The notes beneath the pieces were generated by a model, which saw only the letters and a list, made by a program, of their open reading frames with translations, was not told where the DNA came from and ran no database searches. Of a DNA stretch of 64,000 nucleotides, positions 1 to 9,580 are shown piece after piece. Source of the stretch: Pseudogemmobacter faecipullorum (GTDB lineage Bacteria; Pseudomonadota; Alphaproteobacteria; Rhodobacterales; Rhodobacteraceae); assembly GCF_020539525.1 (NCBI RefSeq), contig NZ_JACDXX010000005.1, positions 180,073 to 244,072 on the forward strand, in the 5' to 3' direction. A program made the position numbers and the translations under genes. Numbering within the stretch: position 1 is the first letter of the stretch; the number at the start of each line of letters is the position of its first letter.

Positions 1-259
1 TCGAAATCCCGTCGACGCCGGTCTTCCACTTCAGCCCCATGACCCATTCGGCCTCAGTGACGAACTGGAAGCCGGTATTGGCGGGATCAAACTCGGCCAG
101 CAGGAACAGCGAGGCGAGGAAGGTGGCCAGCGTTGCGAACATCGCCAGCCATTTTGCCGAGGAGCGCGCAGCAGCATCATCGCCGCGCAGGAACAAAGCC
201 ATGATCACTGCCGCAACCAGCGGCAGGAACAGGATGATATTGAGAAGTTGTTGTGCCAT
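1..259 (-). CDS. nuoM: NADH-quinone oxidoreductase subunit M, N-terminal part
   Basis: This is the first 86 codons of NuoM, an antiporter-like membrane subunit of complex I that helps pump protons. The gene runs off the left edge of the window. The start ATG at 259 follows a GGAGG ribosome site and lies 15 bases after the nuoL stop. The translation opens with a hydrophobic helix ([16 protein letters not shown]), then a short charged loop and a second helix. Later it shows the [15 protein letters not shown] stretch, which resembles the conserved segment ahead of the NuoM core. Position directly after nuoL supports the call. Confidence 0.93.
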   Translation of the reverse strand, partial: MAQQLLNIILFLPLVAAVIMALFLRGDDAAARSSAKWLAMFATLATFLASLFLLAEFDPANTGFQFVTEAEWVMGLKWKTGVDGIS

Positions 260-274
260 GGATCCCGGGCCTCC

Positions 275-2518
275 TTATTTGGCGCCGCTGAAGAGCGTCA
301 TCCAGGTGACCAGGGCAACAATCCCGAGCACCATTGCGAAGGCATAGTGGAAGACAAAGCCCGTCTGAGCGCGGGCAGCGAGGCGGGTGAAGAAGGGCAC
401 GATGCCCATAGCCACCCCGTTGATCGTGCCATCGATGGCTTTCATATCGAATTTCCAGAACAGACGGCCAAGCGCCTGGGCCGGGCGGACGAAGAGGAAG
501 GTATAGATCTCGTCAAAATACCATTTGTTCAGCAGGAACAGGTACAAAGGACGCTGGTTCTCGGCCAGACGGCGCGGCCAGGAGGGGTTTTTGATGTAGA
601 ACAGCCAGGACAGGATCAGACCGGTCAGCATGGCGATAAAGGGGGCAACCTTCACCCAGTCCGGCACCATATGGGCGGCGGCGATGATGGTATTCGGGGC
701 ATGGCCCGAAGCCTCGACCTTGGCGGCATCGACACGGGCATCGACTTTCGCCTGCTCTTCCGCGCCATAGGGCAGCATCAGCAGCGCGCCTTTCGGAGCC
801 TGAGCCACGCCATGAGCCGGAGCCGGAGCGGCAGCATGATCCCCGGCTTCGACAGCCTCAGCTTCCGGCGCAGCTTCGGTGCCGGATGTCGCATCAGCAG
901 CGGGGGCAGCCGGGGCGGCTTCCTCATGATGGGCCGAGGCCAGCTGGTCCATGCCGAACCAGTCGCGCAGCTTCACCTCATCGCCGAAGAACACCTTGTA
1001 CCAGATCATGCCCGAGAACAGCGCGCCAAGCGCCAGAACCCCAAGCGGGATCAGCATGACAGCCGGGCTTTCATGCGGCTCGTGGTGGTGATCATGGCCG
1101 TGATCGTCATGGCCATGGCCGTGACCATGATCCTCAGCCGGTTTCTGATCTGCACGGTTTTCGCCGTAGAAGGTCAGGAACATCAGACGCCAGGAATAGA
1201 ACGAGGTCATGCCGGCGGCGATAACAAGCATCCAGAAGGCATAGGTCGAGCCGATCCAGGCGCTCTCAATCACCGCATCTTTCGACAGGAAGCCGGCGAA
1301 GCCGTAATAGGTCAGCGGGATCCCGACGCCGGTGATGGCGAGGGTGCCGATCATCATCGCCCAGAAGGTCAGCGGGATCTTTTTACGCAGACCGCCATAC
1401 CAGCGCATATCCTGCTCGTGATGGGTCGCATGGATCACCGAACCGGCGCCAAGGAACAGCATCGCTTTGAAGAAAGCATGGGTGAAGAGGTGGAACATCG
1501 CCACCGGATAGGCGCCCACGCCGGCCGCCACGAACATATAGCCGAGCTGCGAACAGGTCGAATAGGCGATCACGCGCTTGATATCATTCTGCACCAGACC
1601 CACGGTCGCGGCGAAGAAGGCGGTGGTGGCGCCAAGGAAGGTGATGAAAGCGGTGGTGTCGGGCGCATATTCATAGACCGGCGACATGCGGCAGACGAGG
1701 AACACCCCGGCGGTCACCATGGTTGCAGCATGGATCAGCGCCGAGACCGGGGTCGGGCCCTCCATCGCATCCGGCAGCCAGGTGTGCAGGAACAGCTGTG
1801 CCGATTTGCCCATCGCGCCGACGAACAGCAGGAAGGCGATCAGATTGACGGCATTCCAGTCGGTCCAGAGGAAGCGGATCGTGGTCTCAGTCAGCGCCGG
1901 AATGGCGGCAAAGATCTCATCAAAGCGGATCGAGTCGGTCAGCAGATAGAGACCGGCAATCCCGAGCAGGAAGCCAAAATCCCCGACCCGGTTGACGATG
2001 AAAGCCTTCATCGCCGCCGCACCGGCCGATTGCTTCTTATAATAGAAGCCGATCAGCAGATAGGAGGCCACGCCCACCCCTTCCCAGCCGAAGAACATCT
2101 GCAGGAGGTTATCGGCGGTGACAAGGGTCAGCATCGCAAAGGTGAAGAACGACAGATAGGCGAAGAAACGGGCGCGGTAGCTCTCGTCTTCGGTCCAGTT
2201 GTCGTCATGGGCCATATAGCCAAAGGAATAGAGATGCACGAGGGCCGAGACCGAGTTCACCACCACCAGCATGATCGCGGTCATCCGGTCAACGCGGATC
2301 GACCAGTCGGCCGAAAGCGTGCCGGACTGGATCCAGTCAAGGATCTGCACCTGCTGGGTGGTGCCGTCAAAGCCGAGGAAAATCACCCAGCTCAGCGCGG
2401 CGGCAAGGAATACCGTGGCCGTGGTCAGGATCTGCGCCGGTCTCTCACCGAACAGCTTCCAGCCATAGCCACAGAGGATGGCCCCGATCAGGGGTGCAAA
2501 AAAGATGACCTGAACCAT
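275..2518 (-). CDS. nuoL: NADH-quinone oxidoreductase subunit L
   Basis: NuoL is the distal antiporter-like proton-pumping subunit of complex I, with the long lateral helix at its C-terminus. The 747-residue product is longer than the usual 610-690. Conserved features include [21 protein letters not shown] at about 137-157 (the glutamate of the first proton channel), the Lys of [20 protein letters not shown] near 238, and HALFK-like [18 protein letters not shown] near 348-365. Two insertions explain the extra length: a His-rich loop at residues 463-482 and an Ala/Glu-rich segment at about 531-605. The start is 4 bases after the nuoK stop, so the two genes are probably coupled. Confidence 0.97.
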   Translation of the reverse strand: MVQVIFFAPLIGAILCGYGWKLFGERPAQILTTATVFLAAALSWVIFLGFDGTTQQVQILDWIQSGTLSADWSIRVDRMTAIMLVVVNSVSALVHLYSFGYMAHDDNWTEDESYRARFFAYLSFFTFAMLTLVTADNLLQMFFGWEGVGVASYLLIGFYYKKQSAGAAAMKAFIVNRVGDFGFLLGIAGLYLLTDSIRFDEIFAAIPALTETTIRFLWTDWNAVNLIAFLLFVGAMGKSAQLFLHTWLPDAMEGPTPVSALIHAATMVTAGVFLVCRMSPVYEYAPDTTAFITFLGATTAFFAATVGLVQNDIKRVIAYSTCSQLGYMFVAAGVGAYPVAMFHLFTHAFFKAMLFLGAGSVIHATHHEQDMRWYGGLRKKIPLTFWAMMIGTLAITGVGIPLTYYGFAGFLSKDAVIESAWIGSTYAFWMLVIAAGMTSFYSWRLMFLTFYGENRADQKPAEDHGHGHGHDDHGHDHHHEPHESPAVMLIPLGVLALGALFSGMIWYKVFFGDEVKLRDWFGMDQLASAHHEEAAPAAPAADATSGTEAAPEAEAVEAGDHAAAPAPAHGVAQAPKGALLMLPYGAEEQAKVDARVDAAKVEASGHAPNTIIAAAHMVPDWVKVAPFIAMLTGLILSWLFYIKNPSWPRRLAENQRPLYLFLLNKWYFDEIYTFLFVRPAQALGRLFWKFDMKAIDGTINGVAMGIVPFFTRLAARAQTGFVFHYAFAMVLGIVALVTWMTLFSGAK

Positions 2519-2522
2519 GCTC

Positions 2523-2828
2523 TCAGCCCTTCATCACATTCACGTCTTCCACGTCGATCGTGCCGCGGTTGCGGAAGAAGACGACCAGGATCGCGAGACC
2601 GATGGCAGCTTCTGCCGCTGCCACTGTCAGCACGAAGAGGGTGAAGACCTGCCCGGTCAGATCGCCCGAGAAGGACGAAAAGGCCACAAGGTTGATATTC
2701 ACCGACAGGAGGATGAGTTCGATCGACATCAGAATGACGATCACATTCTTCCGGTTGAGGAAGATCCCGAAGATGCCGATGACGAAGAGGATCGCCGCCA
2801 CCGTAATGTAATGTTCAAGTCCTACCAT
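2523..2828 (-). CDS. nuoK: NADH-quinone oxidoreductase subunit K
   Basis: NuoK is a small three-helix membrane subunit of complex I. The 101-residue product has the normal family length. It carries the conserved acidic residue in the helix [18 protein letters not shown] (about 29-46) and a second one in the [11 protein letters not shown] segment (about 71-81); both belong to the proton path. Unlike its neighbours it is not overlapped by the preceding gene. A 188-base gap that contains a strong hairpin separates it from nuoJ. Confidence 0.96.
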   Translation of the reverse strand: MVGLEHYITVAAILFVIGIFGIFLNRKNVIVILMSIELILLSVNINLVAFSSFSGDLTGQVFTLFVLTVAAAEAAIGLAILVVFFRNRGTIDVEDVNVMKG

Positions 2829-2970
2829 CTCATCCGTCCCTCAGGCGCTCGTTTGCCTGTTATTGTTCCGTGTGTCTGCGCCGCTTCCGGGCCTGGGGCC
2901 GGCAGGAGCAGCGCAACGAAATATTCTGCGGACCCCTGCCCGCGCGTCTGGCCGTCTGCCGGCATTTCGT

Positions 2971-3006
2971 GCCCCGGGTCCGGCCCGCCGAGGCCGGACC
3001 CGGGGC
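2971..3006 (-). other. Perfect 15-bp inverted repeat in the nuoJ-nuoK gap
   Basis: The arms 2971-2985 and 2992-3006 are exact reverse complements, separated by six bases. The repeat is very GC-rich. On the transcribed minus strand no T-run follows it, so it does not look like a normal intrinsic terminator. It lies between nuoJ and nuoK inside an otherwise tightly packed operon. An mRNA-stabilising or processing hairpin is the likeliest role, but this is inferred only from position and structure. Confidence 0.75.
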
Positions 3007-3016
3007 GCCCGGCAGG

Positions 3017-3625
3017 TCAGAGACCCTGGCCCGGTTTGACGTCTTTCAGCTCCATCGTCTTCGCCGGATCGCGCCACATCTGCTCAAGCACATTCTGGCG
3101 CTTGATGCCGGTGCGGTGGCGCAAAGTCAGCAGGATCGCGCCGATCATTGCGACCAGCAGCACCAGCGACGAGGCGAGGAAGAGATAGAGATATTTGTCA
3201 TAAAGGATCAGGCCGATGGCGCGGATATTCTCGACCCCCTCAACACTGATCGCCTGGCGCAGCGCCGTGGCCTGTTCGGCGCTTTTCCAGGCGCCCAGAC
3301 CGATGGCCAGCTGCATGAGCAGCACCAGCCCGATCAGCAGACCCAGCGGCATGGCCCGCGCCATCTCGCCCTTGAGCGTGGCGAAATCAACATCGAGCAT
3401 CATCACCACAAACAGGAAAAGCACCGCCACCGCGCCGACATAGACGATCAGCAGCAGCATGGCGACGAATTCAGCGCCGAGGATGACGAAAAGCCCGGTC
3501 GCGCCGCAAAAGGCCGCGATCAGCCAGAGCACGGCATGAACCGGGTTGCGCGCGATCGTCACCATCAGCCCCGAGGCCACGGTCACCGCCGCAAAGACGT
3601 AAAAGGCGAGTGCAACGCCGGTCAT
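3017..3625 (-). CDS. nuoJ: NADH-quinone oxidoreductase subunit J
   Basis: NuoJ is a membrane subunit of complex I at the junction between the quinone module and the pump module. The 202-residue product has about five membrane segments. It shows the conserved motif [20 protein letters not shown] (about 26-45), then a helix with [29 protein letters not shown] (described here by its position, about 48-76). The start codon overlaps the stop of the upstream CMD-family gene as ATGA at 3622-3625, which indicates translational coupling. Confidence 0.96.
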   Translation of the reverse strand: MTGVALAFYVFAAVTVASGLMVTIARNPVHAVLWLIAAFCGATGLFVILGAEFVAMLLLIVYVGAVAVLFLFVVMMLDVDFATLKGEMARAMPLGLLIGLVLLMQLAIGLGAWKSAEQATALRQAISVEGVENIRAIGLILYDKYLYLFLASSLVLLVAMIGAILLTLRHRTGIKRQNVLEQMWRDPAKTMELKDVKPGQGL

Positions 3626-4032
3626 GAGGATCCTTCCTTCTTCTCGTCAAAGACGGCCTGGGCAAGCTCCAGCGCCTGTCTCATCGCGGGCAAGCCGCCG
3701 AACATGCTCATCTGCCAGATCACTTCCGCAATCTCGCGTTCCGTGGCCCCCGCCTCCAGGGCATGGCGGATGGTCAGCTTGATCTGCGGCTCGGCCAGCG
3801 CGCCCTGGGCGCAGAAACCGGCCAGCGTGATCAGAAGCCGGGTGCGCGCATCCAGCCCCTCACGGTTAAAAGTCTTGCCGAACCACATCTCCATGAGATC
3901 GGCCGGCATGGTCGGGAACAGCTTGTCAAAGCTGCCCGCCTTCATGCCCTCAAGGCCGGGATTGAAGCTTTTCAGCATCTCCTGGCCGCTTTCCATCATC
4001 TGCTGGATCATCCGGTTATAGGCTTCGTTCAT
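3622..4032 (-). CDS. Carboxymuconolactone decarboxylase (CMD) family protein
   Basis: The 136-residue soluble protein has the CMD/AhpD-type helical repeat. The recognisable stretch is [17 protein letters not shown] followed by [16 protein letters not shown] (about 82-114). It has one Cys, in GFCAQG, and lacks the CxxC pair of peroxidase-active AhpD proteins, so thiol redox activity is doubtful. The start at 4032 overlaps the stop of the collagen-like gene (ATGA), and its own stop overlaps the nuoJ start. An upstream in-frame start exists but lacks this coupling. It is clearly transcribed with complex I genes; its role there is unknown. Confidence 0.85.
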   Translation of the reverse strand: MNEAYNRMIQQMMESGQEMLKSFNPGLEGMKAGSFDKLFPTMPADLMEMWFGKTFNREGLDARTRLLITLAGFCAQGALAEPQIKLTIRHALEAGATEREIAEVIWQMSMFGGLPAMRQALELAQAVFDEKKEGSS

Positions 4033-4511
4033 TCGCCACCCTCCGCGGACTGAACCTGCAGACACAGGAAAAAATTCACATTGGCAAAGCCCTCGGTGGC
4101 CGGGGTCACCGCCGCCGGTTCCGAACGCTCCTGCGCGACGCCTGGCACATAATCCGGCGAGGCGGCCAGAACCACCTCGCCCGCCGACAGCCAGCCGGTC
4201 GGGCAGCCACCGGGGCGGCGCACCAGCACCACCGCCTCAGGCCCCAGATCCCCTGCCCCTGCCGGACCCGGCGTTCCCGGCTCGCCCTTCAGACCCTGAG
4301 GGCCTGCCGGACCCGGCGGACCGGCAAGGCCCTGCGGCCCCGCCTCACCCTGGGCACCATCAGCCCCCGCCGGACCGGCCTCACCGGCCGGACCATGCGC
4401 CCCGGCATGACCCGGGCCGCCGCGCAACAGATCACCGCCCAGCAGAACGGCAAGGGCCAGCACGGCTGCGCCCCCTGCGGCTCCGAAAACGGCTGATGTG
4501 ATCTGACGCAT
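4029..4511 (-). CDS. Membrane-anchored collagen-like protein in the nuo operon
   Basis: The 160-residue product begins with a hydrophobic helix (about 6-25) that could act as a membrane anchor or uncleaved signal. Next come about 18 uninterrupted Gly-X-Y triplets: glycine is at every third position from 31 to 85, with many Pro, Ala, Glu and Gln. This is the hallmark of a collagen triple helix. A C-terminal region of about 70 residues (two Cys, at about 103 and 150) may act as a trimerisation or binding head. It lies 29 bases after nuoI, and its stop overlaps the next start. The repeat is plain to see; the function is not. Confidence 0.85.
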   Translation of the reverse strand: MRQITSAVFGAAGGAAVLALAVLLGGDLLRGGPGHAGAHGPAGEAGPAGADGAQGEAGPQGLAGPPGPAGPQGLKGEPGTPGPAGAGDLGPEAVVLVRRPGGCPTGWLSAGEVVLAASPDYVPGVAQERSEPAAVTPATEGFANVNFFLCLQVQSAEGGE

Positions 4512-4540
4512 GGCGGTTTCAGGTCTCCGGGGGGAAAGGT

Positions 4541-5035
4541 TCAGCGGTAGGGCGCATCAAGCTCGAGGTTGCGGGCGATCTGGGCTTCCCAGCGCGCGCC
4601 GTTTTCCAGCAGCTTGTCTTTATTGTAGAACAGCTCTTCGCGGGTCTCGGTCGAAAACTCGAAATTCGGCCCCTCGACGATGGCATCCACCGGGCAGGCT
4701 TCCTGGCAGAAACCGCAATAGATGCATTTCGTCATATCGATGTCATAGCGCGTGGTGCGGCGCGAGCCGTCCTCGCGCGGTTCGGCATCAATGGTGATGG
4801 CCTGAGCCGGGCAGATCGCTTCGCAGAGCTTGCAGGCAATGCAGCGCTCTTCGCCATTCGGATAGCGGCGCAGAGCATGCTCACCCCGGAAACGCGGCGA
4901 CAGCGGCCCCTTTTCATGCGGGTAGTTGATCGTCGGCTTGGGCTTGAAGAAATAGCGCATGCCGATGGCAAAACCCTTGATGAAATCAACCATCAGGAAA
5001 TAGCGGGTGGCGCGGTTCCAGTCGATATTGGCCAT
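4541..5035 (-). CDS. nuoI: NADH-quinone oxidoreductase subunit I
   Basis: NuoI carries clusters N6a and N6b, which pass electrons towards NuoB and quinone. The 164-residue product has two ferredoxin-type motifs, [12 protein letters not shown] and [12 protein letters not shown] (about 60-115), each with four Cys for a 4Fe-4S cluster. The start [13 protein letters not shown] at 5035 gives the normal family length. A longer in-frame reading up to 5152 would overlap nuoH and adds non-conserved sequence, so it was not used. It starts 4 bases after the nuoH stop. Confidence 0.97.
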   Translation of the reverse strand: MANIDWNRATRYFLMVDFIKGFAIGMRYFFKPKPTINYPHEKGPLSPRFRGEHALRRYPNGEERCIACKLCEAICPAQAITIDAEPREDGSRRTTRYDIDMTKCIYCGFCQEACPVDAIVEGPNFEFSTETREELFYNKDKLLENGARWEAQIARNLELDAPYR

Positions 5036-5039
5036 CAGA

Positions 5040-6077
5040 TCAGCCCCCCAGAGTATAGCGGGCCCAGAAGGCACCGAGGACTTCGAATTTAGCAAGGAAG
5101 GCCACCAGCACGACCCAGCCCAGCGACAGCGGCAGGAAGACTTTCCAGCCAATCCGCATCAGCTGGTCATAGCGGTAGCGCGGCACGATCGCCTTCACCA
5201 TGGCGAACATGAAGAACCAGGCCCACATCTTGGCAACCATCCACCACCAGCCATCAGCGATGCCCGGGATCGGCGAGAGCCAGCCACCGAAGAAGAACAA
5301 AGACAGCAAAGCGCACATCAGGAAGATGGCGATATATTCACCGGCCATGAACAAGAGATAGGGGGTCGAGGAATATTCGACCATGAAACCGGCAACCAGT
5401 TCCGATTCCGCTTCCGGAAGGTCGAAGGGCGGACGGTTGGTCTCGGCCAGCGTCGAGATGAAGAACAGAACCAGCATCGGGAAATGCGGCAGCCAGTACC
5501 AGCCAAGCGCACCATAGCCGGTGTCCTGAGCCCGGACCAGGTCAGACATATTCATCGAGCCGGTCGAGATGATCAGACCGATGATGATCAGGCCGAGCGA
5601 GACCTCATAAGAGATCATCTGCGCCGCCGAGCGCAGCCCGCCAAGGAAGGCGTATTTCGAGTTCGAGGCCCAGCCGCCCATGATCACGCCGTAAACCTCA
5701 AGCGAGGAGACGGCGAAGACGAAGAGGATCGCCACATTGATATCGGCCAGAACCCAGCCGTAATCGAAGGGGATCACCGCAAAGGCCAGCAGCGCCAGTA
5801 CGAAAGACAAAAGCGGCGCGAGGAAGTAGACCGGACGGTCAACCCCGGCCGGAACCACGATCTCTTTCAGCACATATTTCAGCGCATCAGCGAAAGTCTG
5901 CAAAATGCCCCAGGGGCCAACCACGTTGGGGCCGCGCCGCACCTGAACCGCCGCCCAGATCTTCCGGTCGCCATAGACCATGAAAATCAGCGAGATCATG
6001 ACGAAGGCAACCACCGCAAGGCATTGCGCGATCAGAATGACCGCCGTGCCCAGGCCCGTGCTGAAAAATCCGTCCAT
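5040..6077 (-). CDS. nuoH: NADH-quinone oxidoreductase subunit H
   Basis: NuoH forms much of the quinone-binding chamber and the entry to the membrane arm. The 345-residue product has about eight membrane segments. It carries the conserved motif [19 protein letters not shown] (about 34-52) and the acidic loop [20 protein letters not shown] (about 208-227), typical of the quinone site. A gap of about 62 bases separates it from the upstream lipoprotein gene, so internal re-initiation or a separate ribosome site is used here. Confidence 0.97.
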   Translation of the reverse strand: MDGFFSTGLGTAVILIAQCLAVVAFVMISLIFMVYGDRKIWAAVQVRRGPNVVGPWGILQTFADALKYVLKEIVVPAGVDRPVYFLAPLLSFVLALLAFAVIPFDYGWVLADINVAILFVFAVSSLEVYGVIMGGWASNSKYAFLGGLRSAAQMISYEVSLGLIIIGLIISTGSMNMSDLVRAQDTGYGALGWYWLPHFPMLVLFFISTLAETNRPPFDLPEAESELVAGFMVEYSSTPYLLFMAGEYIAIFLMCALLSLFFFGGWLSPIPGIADGWWWMVAKMWAWFFMFAMVKAIVPRYRYDQLMRIGWKVFLPLSLGWVVLVAFLAKFEVLGAFWARYTLGG

Positions 6078-6139
6078 CTTTCTTCCCGTCCCTTCAAACC
6101 GCCCGTATTCGGACCGTCCGTTTCGTCAGACCGCGTGTT

Positions 6140-6541
6140 TCAAACCGTCGGTATCCCAAGCTCTCCGCAATCGCGCACCGTCACCTCGGCATCAATTGTC
6201 TTCAAGCCCAGGGGCAAGGCGGCCGAGATCACCCAGACCGCATCACCCCGTGTCGTTCCGCCGGATTTTGCAACATTGGTCCGCACATGGCGGGCAAAAC
6301 CGGCACCCCGGATCAGTGCATATTGCGCAGCCGCGCAACGGGCATAATCCTCAATCTCTTTTGCCGTCGCATCGCCCTTCAGGGTAACGCGAAAGCTGAC
6401 CATATCGCCTTCGAGCAAAGCCGTCCGGATCCCCAGATACTCGGGCTTTTGCCCCTCTGCTCTCATCTCCGCCTCGGGCGCACAAGCCCCGATGGCAAGA
6501 AGCGCCATCAGTGCTGCTGCCAGAGCCGGAGATCTGGTCAT
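6140..6541 (-). CDS. Putative lipoprotein of the nuo operon
   Basis: The 133-residue product starts with a lipoprotein signal: MTRSPALAAALMALLAIGAC, a lipobox ending in the acylated Cys20. The rest is a small mixed domain with two further Cys (near 69 and 124). It begins two bases after the nuoG stop and precedes nuoH, so it is transcribed within the complex I operon. I do not recognise a characterised family. A periplasmic or membrane-surface role is implied by the signal only. Confidence 0.75.
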   Translation of the reverse strand: MTRSPALAAALMALLAIGACAPEAEMRAEGQKPEYLGIRTALLEGDMVSFRVTLKGDATAKEIEDYARCAAAQYALIRGAGFARHVRTNVAKSGGTTRGDAVWVISAALPLGLKTIDAEVTVRDCGELGIPTV

Positions 6542-6543
6542 TG

Positions 6544-8553
6544 TTATTCTGCCGCAAGCGGCTGCGCCGCCCGGGCCTTCTGCCCTGCCGAAAGCTCTGC
6601 CATCACCGCCGAGGCGCGGGCAATCGGGTTGGTCAGATAGAAATCTCTGATCACATTGCGGAAACTGGCTTTGGCCGGGGCTTTCAGCTCCAGCGGCTGC
6701 CAGTCATTCACCGCAACCTCATCAATTGCCGCCAGATGCGGATGCGCGGCCACCAGGGCAGCGCGCAGACCGCCAAGGCTGTCCCAGGGCAGTTTTGCGC
6801 CGAGTTCAGCCGAAAGCGCGCGCAGGATCGCCCAGTTTTCCTTGGCCTCGCCCGGGGCGAAACCAGCGCGGAACGACAACTGCGGCCGGCCTTCGGTATT
6901 GACGAAGAGACCGTTCTCCTCGGTGAAAGCCGCGCCCGGCAGGATGATGTCAGCGCGGTTGGCACCACGATCGCCATGGCTGCCCTGATAGATGACGAAG
7001 GGACCGGGGGCGATCTCAACCTCATCCGCGCCGAGGTTATAGATCACCTCTGCGCCTTCGGTCGCCGCCGCCAGACCGCCTTCGGTCACCGCATTCACAT
7101 CCATCGCGCCAACGCGGGCAGCGGCGGTATGCAGAACCAGAAGCTTTGCCCCTGCCCCCTGAACATAGGCCATGGCCTGCGACAGCACAGCCGCTCCATC
7201 GGCCTCATTCAGCGCGCCCTGGCCAATGATGACCAGCGTATCGGGCTTTTCAGTGACTTTGCCGACCAGCTCGGTCAGCGCCGCACGATCAGCGCCCATA
7301 TGTTTATAGTCATAGGTCAGATCGACGGCTTCACCGATCAGGCCGATGGTGGCGCCATTGGTCCAGGCCTTGCGGATCCGGGCGTTCAGCACCGGAGCCT
7401 CGACACGCGGGTTGGTACCGATCAGCAGAATGGTTTTCGCGCTGTCGATATCCGCAATCGAGGCAGTACCGACATAGGCCGAACGGTTGCCAGCGGGCAG
7501 ACGTGCGCCATCGGTGCGGGCCTCAACCTTACCGCCCAGGCCCTCAACCAGCTGTTTGAGGCTGTAGATCGCCTCAACCGGAGCCAGATCACCGATCAGA
7601 CCTGCAATTTTTTTGCCCTTCATCGCGGCGGCAGCAGCGGCAAGCGCCTCGCCCCAGCCCGCTTTGCGAAGCCGGCCGTTTTCACGGATATAGGGCGTGT
7701 CGAGACGCTGGCGACGCAGACCATCCCAGATGAAGCGGGTCTTGTCCGAGATCCATTCCTCATTCACCCCGTCATTGTTGCGCGGCAGAATGCGCATCAC
7801 TTCGCGGCCCTTGGTATCGACCCGGATGTTTGAGCCAAGCGCATCCATCACATCGATGGTTTCGGTCTTGGTCAGCTCCCAGGGACGGGCGGTGAAAGCA
7901 TAGGGTTTCGAGGTCAGCGCGCCGACCGGGCAGAGGTCAATGATATTGCCCTGCAGGTTCGAATCCAGCGTCAGGTTCAGATAGGTGGTGATCTCGCTGT
8001 CCTCACCCCGGCCGGTCTGGCCCATCTGGGTGATGCCCGCGACTTCCGAGGTAAAGCGGACGCAGCGGGTGCAGGAGATGCAGCGGGTCATTGCGGTTTT
8101 GACCAGCGGACCCAGGTTGAGCTCATCCGAGGCGCGCTTCGGCTCGCGGTAGCGCGAGAAATCGACGCCGTAAGCCATGGCCTGGTCCTGCAGGTCGCAT
8201 TCGCCGCCCTGGTCGCAGATCGGGCAATCGAGCGGGTGGTTGATCAGGAGAAACTCCATCACCCCTTCGCGCGCTTTCTTGACCATCGGCGATTTGGTTT
8301 TCACCACCGGGGCCTCGCCATTCGGGCCCGGACGCAGGTCTTTGACCTGCATCGCACAGGAGGCGGCAGGCTTCGGCGGGCCGCCGACGACTTCGACAAG
8401 ACACATGCGGCAGTTGCCGGCAATCGACAGCCGCTCATGATAGCAAAAACGCGGGATTTCGATCCCGGCCAGCTCGGCTGCCTGGATGATCGTCATCGAG
8501 CCGTCGAGTTCCAGCTCGACGCCATCAATGTTGATTTTCCGCAGGTTAGACAT
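6544..8553 (-). CDS. nuoG: NADH-quinone oxidoreductase subunit G
   Basis: NuoG is the large iron-sulfur subunit of the complex I peripheral arm. The 669-residue product opens with a 2Fe-2S ferredoxin domain ([15 protein letters not shown], about 37-51). It continues with the His-Cys3 motif [19 protein letters not shown] (about 97-115) and a 4Fe-4S motif, [10 protein letters not shown]. The remainder is a molybdopterin-oxidoreductase-like domain without cofactor, as is usual for NuoG. The start at 8553 is the only one that keeps the ferredoxin domain complete. Confidence 0.97.
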   Translation of the reverse strand: MSNLRKINIDGVELELDGSMTIIQAAELAGIEIPRFCYHERLSIAGNCRMCLVEVVGGPPKPAASCAMQVKDLRPGPNGEAPVVKTKSPMVKKAREGVMEFLLINHPLDCPICDQGGECDLQDQAMAYGVDFSRYREPKRASDELNLGPLVKTAMTRCISCTRCVRFTSEVAGITQMGQTGRGEDSEITTYLNLTLDSNLQGNIIDLCPVGALTSKPYAFTARPWELTKTETIDVMDALGSNIRVDTKGREVMRILPRNNDGVNEEWISDKTRFIWDGLRRQRLDTPYIRENGRLRKAGWGEALAAAAAAMKGKKIAGLIGDLAPVEAIYSLKQLVEGLGGKVEARTDGARLPAGNRSAYVGTASIADIDSAKTILLIGTNPRVEAPVLNARIRKAWTNGATIGLIGEAVDLTYDYKHMGADRAALTELVGKVTEKPDTLVIIGQGALNEADGAAVLSQAMAYVQGAGAKLLVLHTAAARVGAMDVNAVTEGGLAAATEGAEVIYNLGADEVEIAPGPFVIYQGSHGDRGANRADIILPGAAFTEENGLFVNTEGRPQLSFRAGFAPGEAKENWAILRALSAELGAKLPWDSLGGLRAALVAAHPHLAAIDEVAVNDWQPLELKAPAKASFRNVIRDFYLTNPIARASAVMAELSAGQKARAAQPLAAE

Positions 8554-8637
8554 GTGCTTCCTGTCCTTCCGTCACAACGGGAGAGACGCGGATAGTCGCG
8601 CCGCCCGTAAAATCTGTCATTCCTGCAGCCATCCGGG

Positions 8638-9051
8638 TCATTTGCTGGACCTCAGAAGACGGCCGATCAGGCTTTTCTTTGCAATTTCAGCTTCGCCAAG
8701 CGCGCAATAGGCCTGGGCTTTGCCCGGCACCGCGCCATTGGCTTTCAGCCAGGCCGCAGCCTCGGCCTTGCCACGGGCTTTCTCGGTTTTGCTCTCGACA
8801 AAACTGCGGATCTCGGCGGCTTTATAGCCTTTTTTCAGCGCATAATCGCGCAGTTTGGTCAGCTCATGCAGCGCCGCCATCCGGCGCGGGCTCAGCGTCG
8901 GGCAATTGTCGGTCATCGCATCGGCGATAAAGCCCTGCAGCAGCACCGAATTGATATGCGCATCCTGGCGGATCGGTTCCAGCGCCCGGGCCGGCGCCGC
9001 CAGCGGCAGGGCCAGAACAGCGGCGATCAGGGCGGTTTTAACGCGTTTCAT
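8638..9051 (-). CDS. DUF5333-like secreted protein
   Basis: The 137-residue product has a clear Sec signal peptide (MKRVKTALIAAVLALPLAAPARA, cleavage near 23). A helical domain with two Cys (in DNCPTL and AYCALGEAE) follows. The start at 9051 has a GAGGGAG ribosome site; a longer in-frame start at 9168 would bury the signal peptide. I associate this protein with the DUF5333 family, which I remember from rhodobacterial complex I operons. That label is from memory and unverified. The function is unknown, and export points to the periplasm. Confidence 0.75.
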   Translation of the reverse strand: MKRVKTALIAAVLALPLAAPARALEPIRQDAHINSVLLQGFIADAMTDNCPTLSPRRMAALHELTKLRDYALKKGYKAAEIRSFVESKTEKARGKAEAAAWLKANGAVPGKAQAYCALGEAEIAKKSLIGRLLRSSK

Positions 9052-9164
9052 CAGCTTCACTCCCTCTTGCACTGCGGCCCGCCGGGGGCCGACAGTCCAG
9101 TCTGCCTGAGGCAGAGTGGGAGCGGAATGCACGGATCCGTGCGTGATCTGTGAGCGGTGAAGCC

Positions 9165-9578
9165 TCATGCGCAGCCCCCCCGGAAAATCCAGGCCGATGG
9201 CGCCTGATACTGGCCAAGCGCGGTTTCTTCAAACCGCCCGCCTGCCTGCTGACAGAGGGCGCGCGCGCCCTCTTTGGCCAGCAATCCGCGATCCTGGCCC
9301 AGCGAAAGCGAAACGCCGCGCACCAGAACCGCATGGCCAGTAACCGCGCGGGCGCCGGAAGCCGTCAGCCGCTTGCCTGCCGCGCCCGGGCGCAGCTTAC
9401 CGCTGAAATCATTGCCCTTAACCGAGGCCTGATAGCTGCCCGCCACCGCGCCAGCGCCCCCCGCCCCCTGGCCGCCATTGCCGGCGACGCAGGCCCCCAG
9501 AAACGCGGCCATGACCAGACCGGCGGCCGGGCGGCCGCAGGATCCTGCACAGGCGCTGAGGGAGGGGCGGAGCTGCAT
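9165..9578 (-). CDS. Small exported or lipoprotein-like protein of the nuo operon
   Basis: The 137-residue product has a hydrophobic N-terminal region ending in AAFLGAC, a lipobox-like site at about residue 30, followed by a Gly/Ala-rich linker. The C-terminal part is basic, with two more Cys in ARALCQQAGG and FRGGCA, which could form a disulfide outside the cytoplasm. It starts two bases after the nuoF stop, as expected for a co-transcribed gene. No characterised family is recognised. An internal start would leave too short a signal, so the longer form is preferred. Confidence 0.65.
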   Translation of the reverse strand: MQLRPSLSACAGSCGRPAAGLVMAAFLGACVAGNGGQGAGGAGAVAGSYQASVKGNDFSGKLRPGAAGKRLTASGARAVTGHAVLVRGVSLSLGQDRGLLAKEGARALCQQAGGRFEETALGQYQAPSAWIFRGGCA

Positions 9579-9580
9579 GA

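Noticed and set aside
248..2644. A 798-codon plus-strand open frame opposite nuoL
   Set aside because: It lies entirely antisense to nuoL and nuoK, has no recognisable domain and shows the His/Arg/Gly-rich composition typical of a shadow frame in GC-rich DNA.
9129..9142. Palindrome gcacggatccgtgc inside the nuo operon
   Set aside because: It is a short perfect palindrome between two genes, but with no repeated copies, T-run or known operator match.
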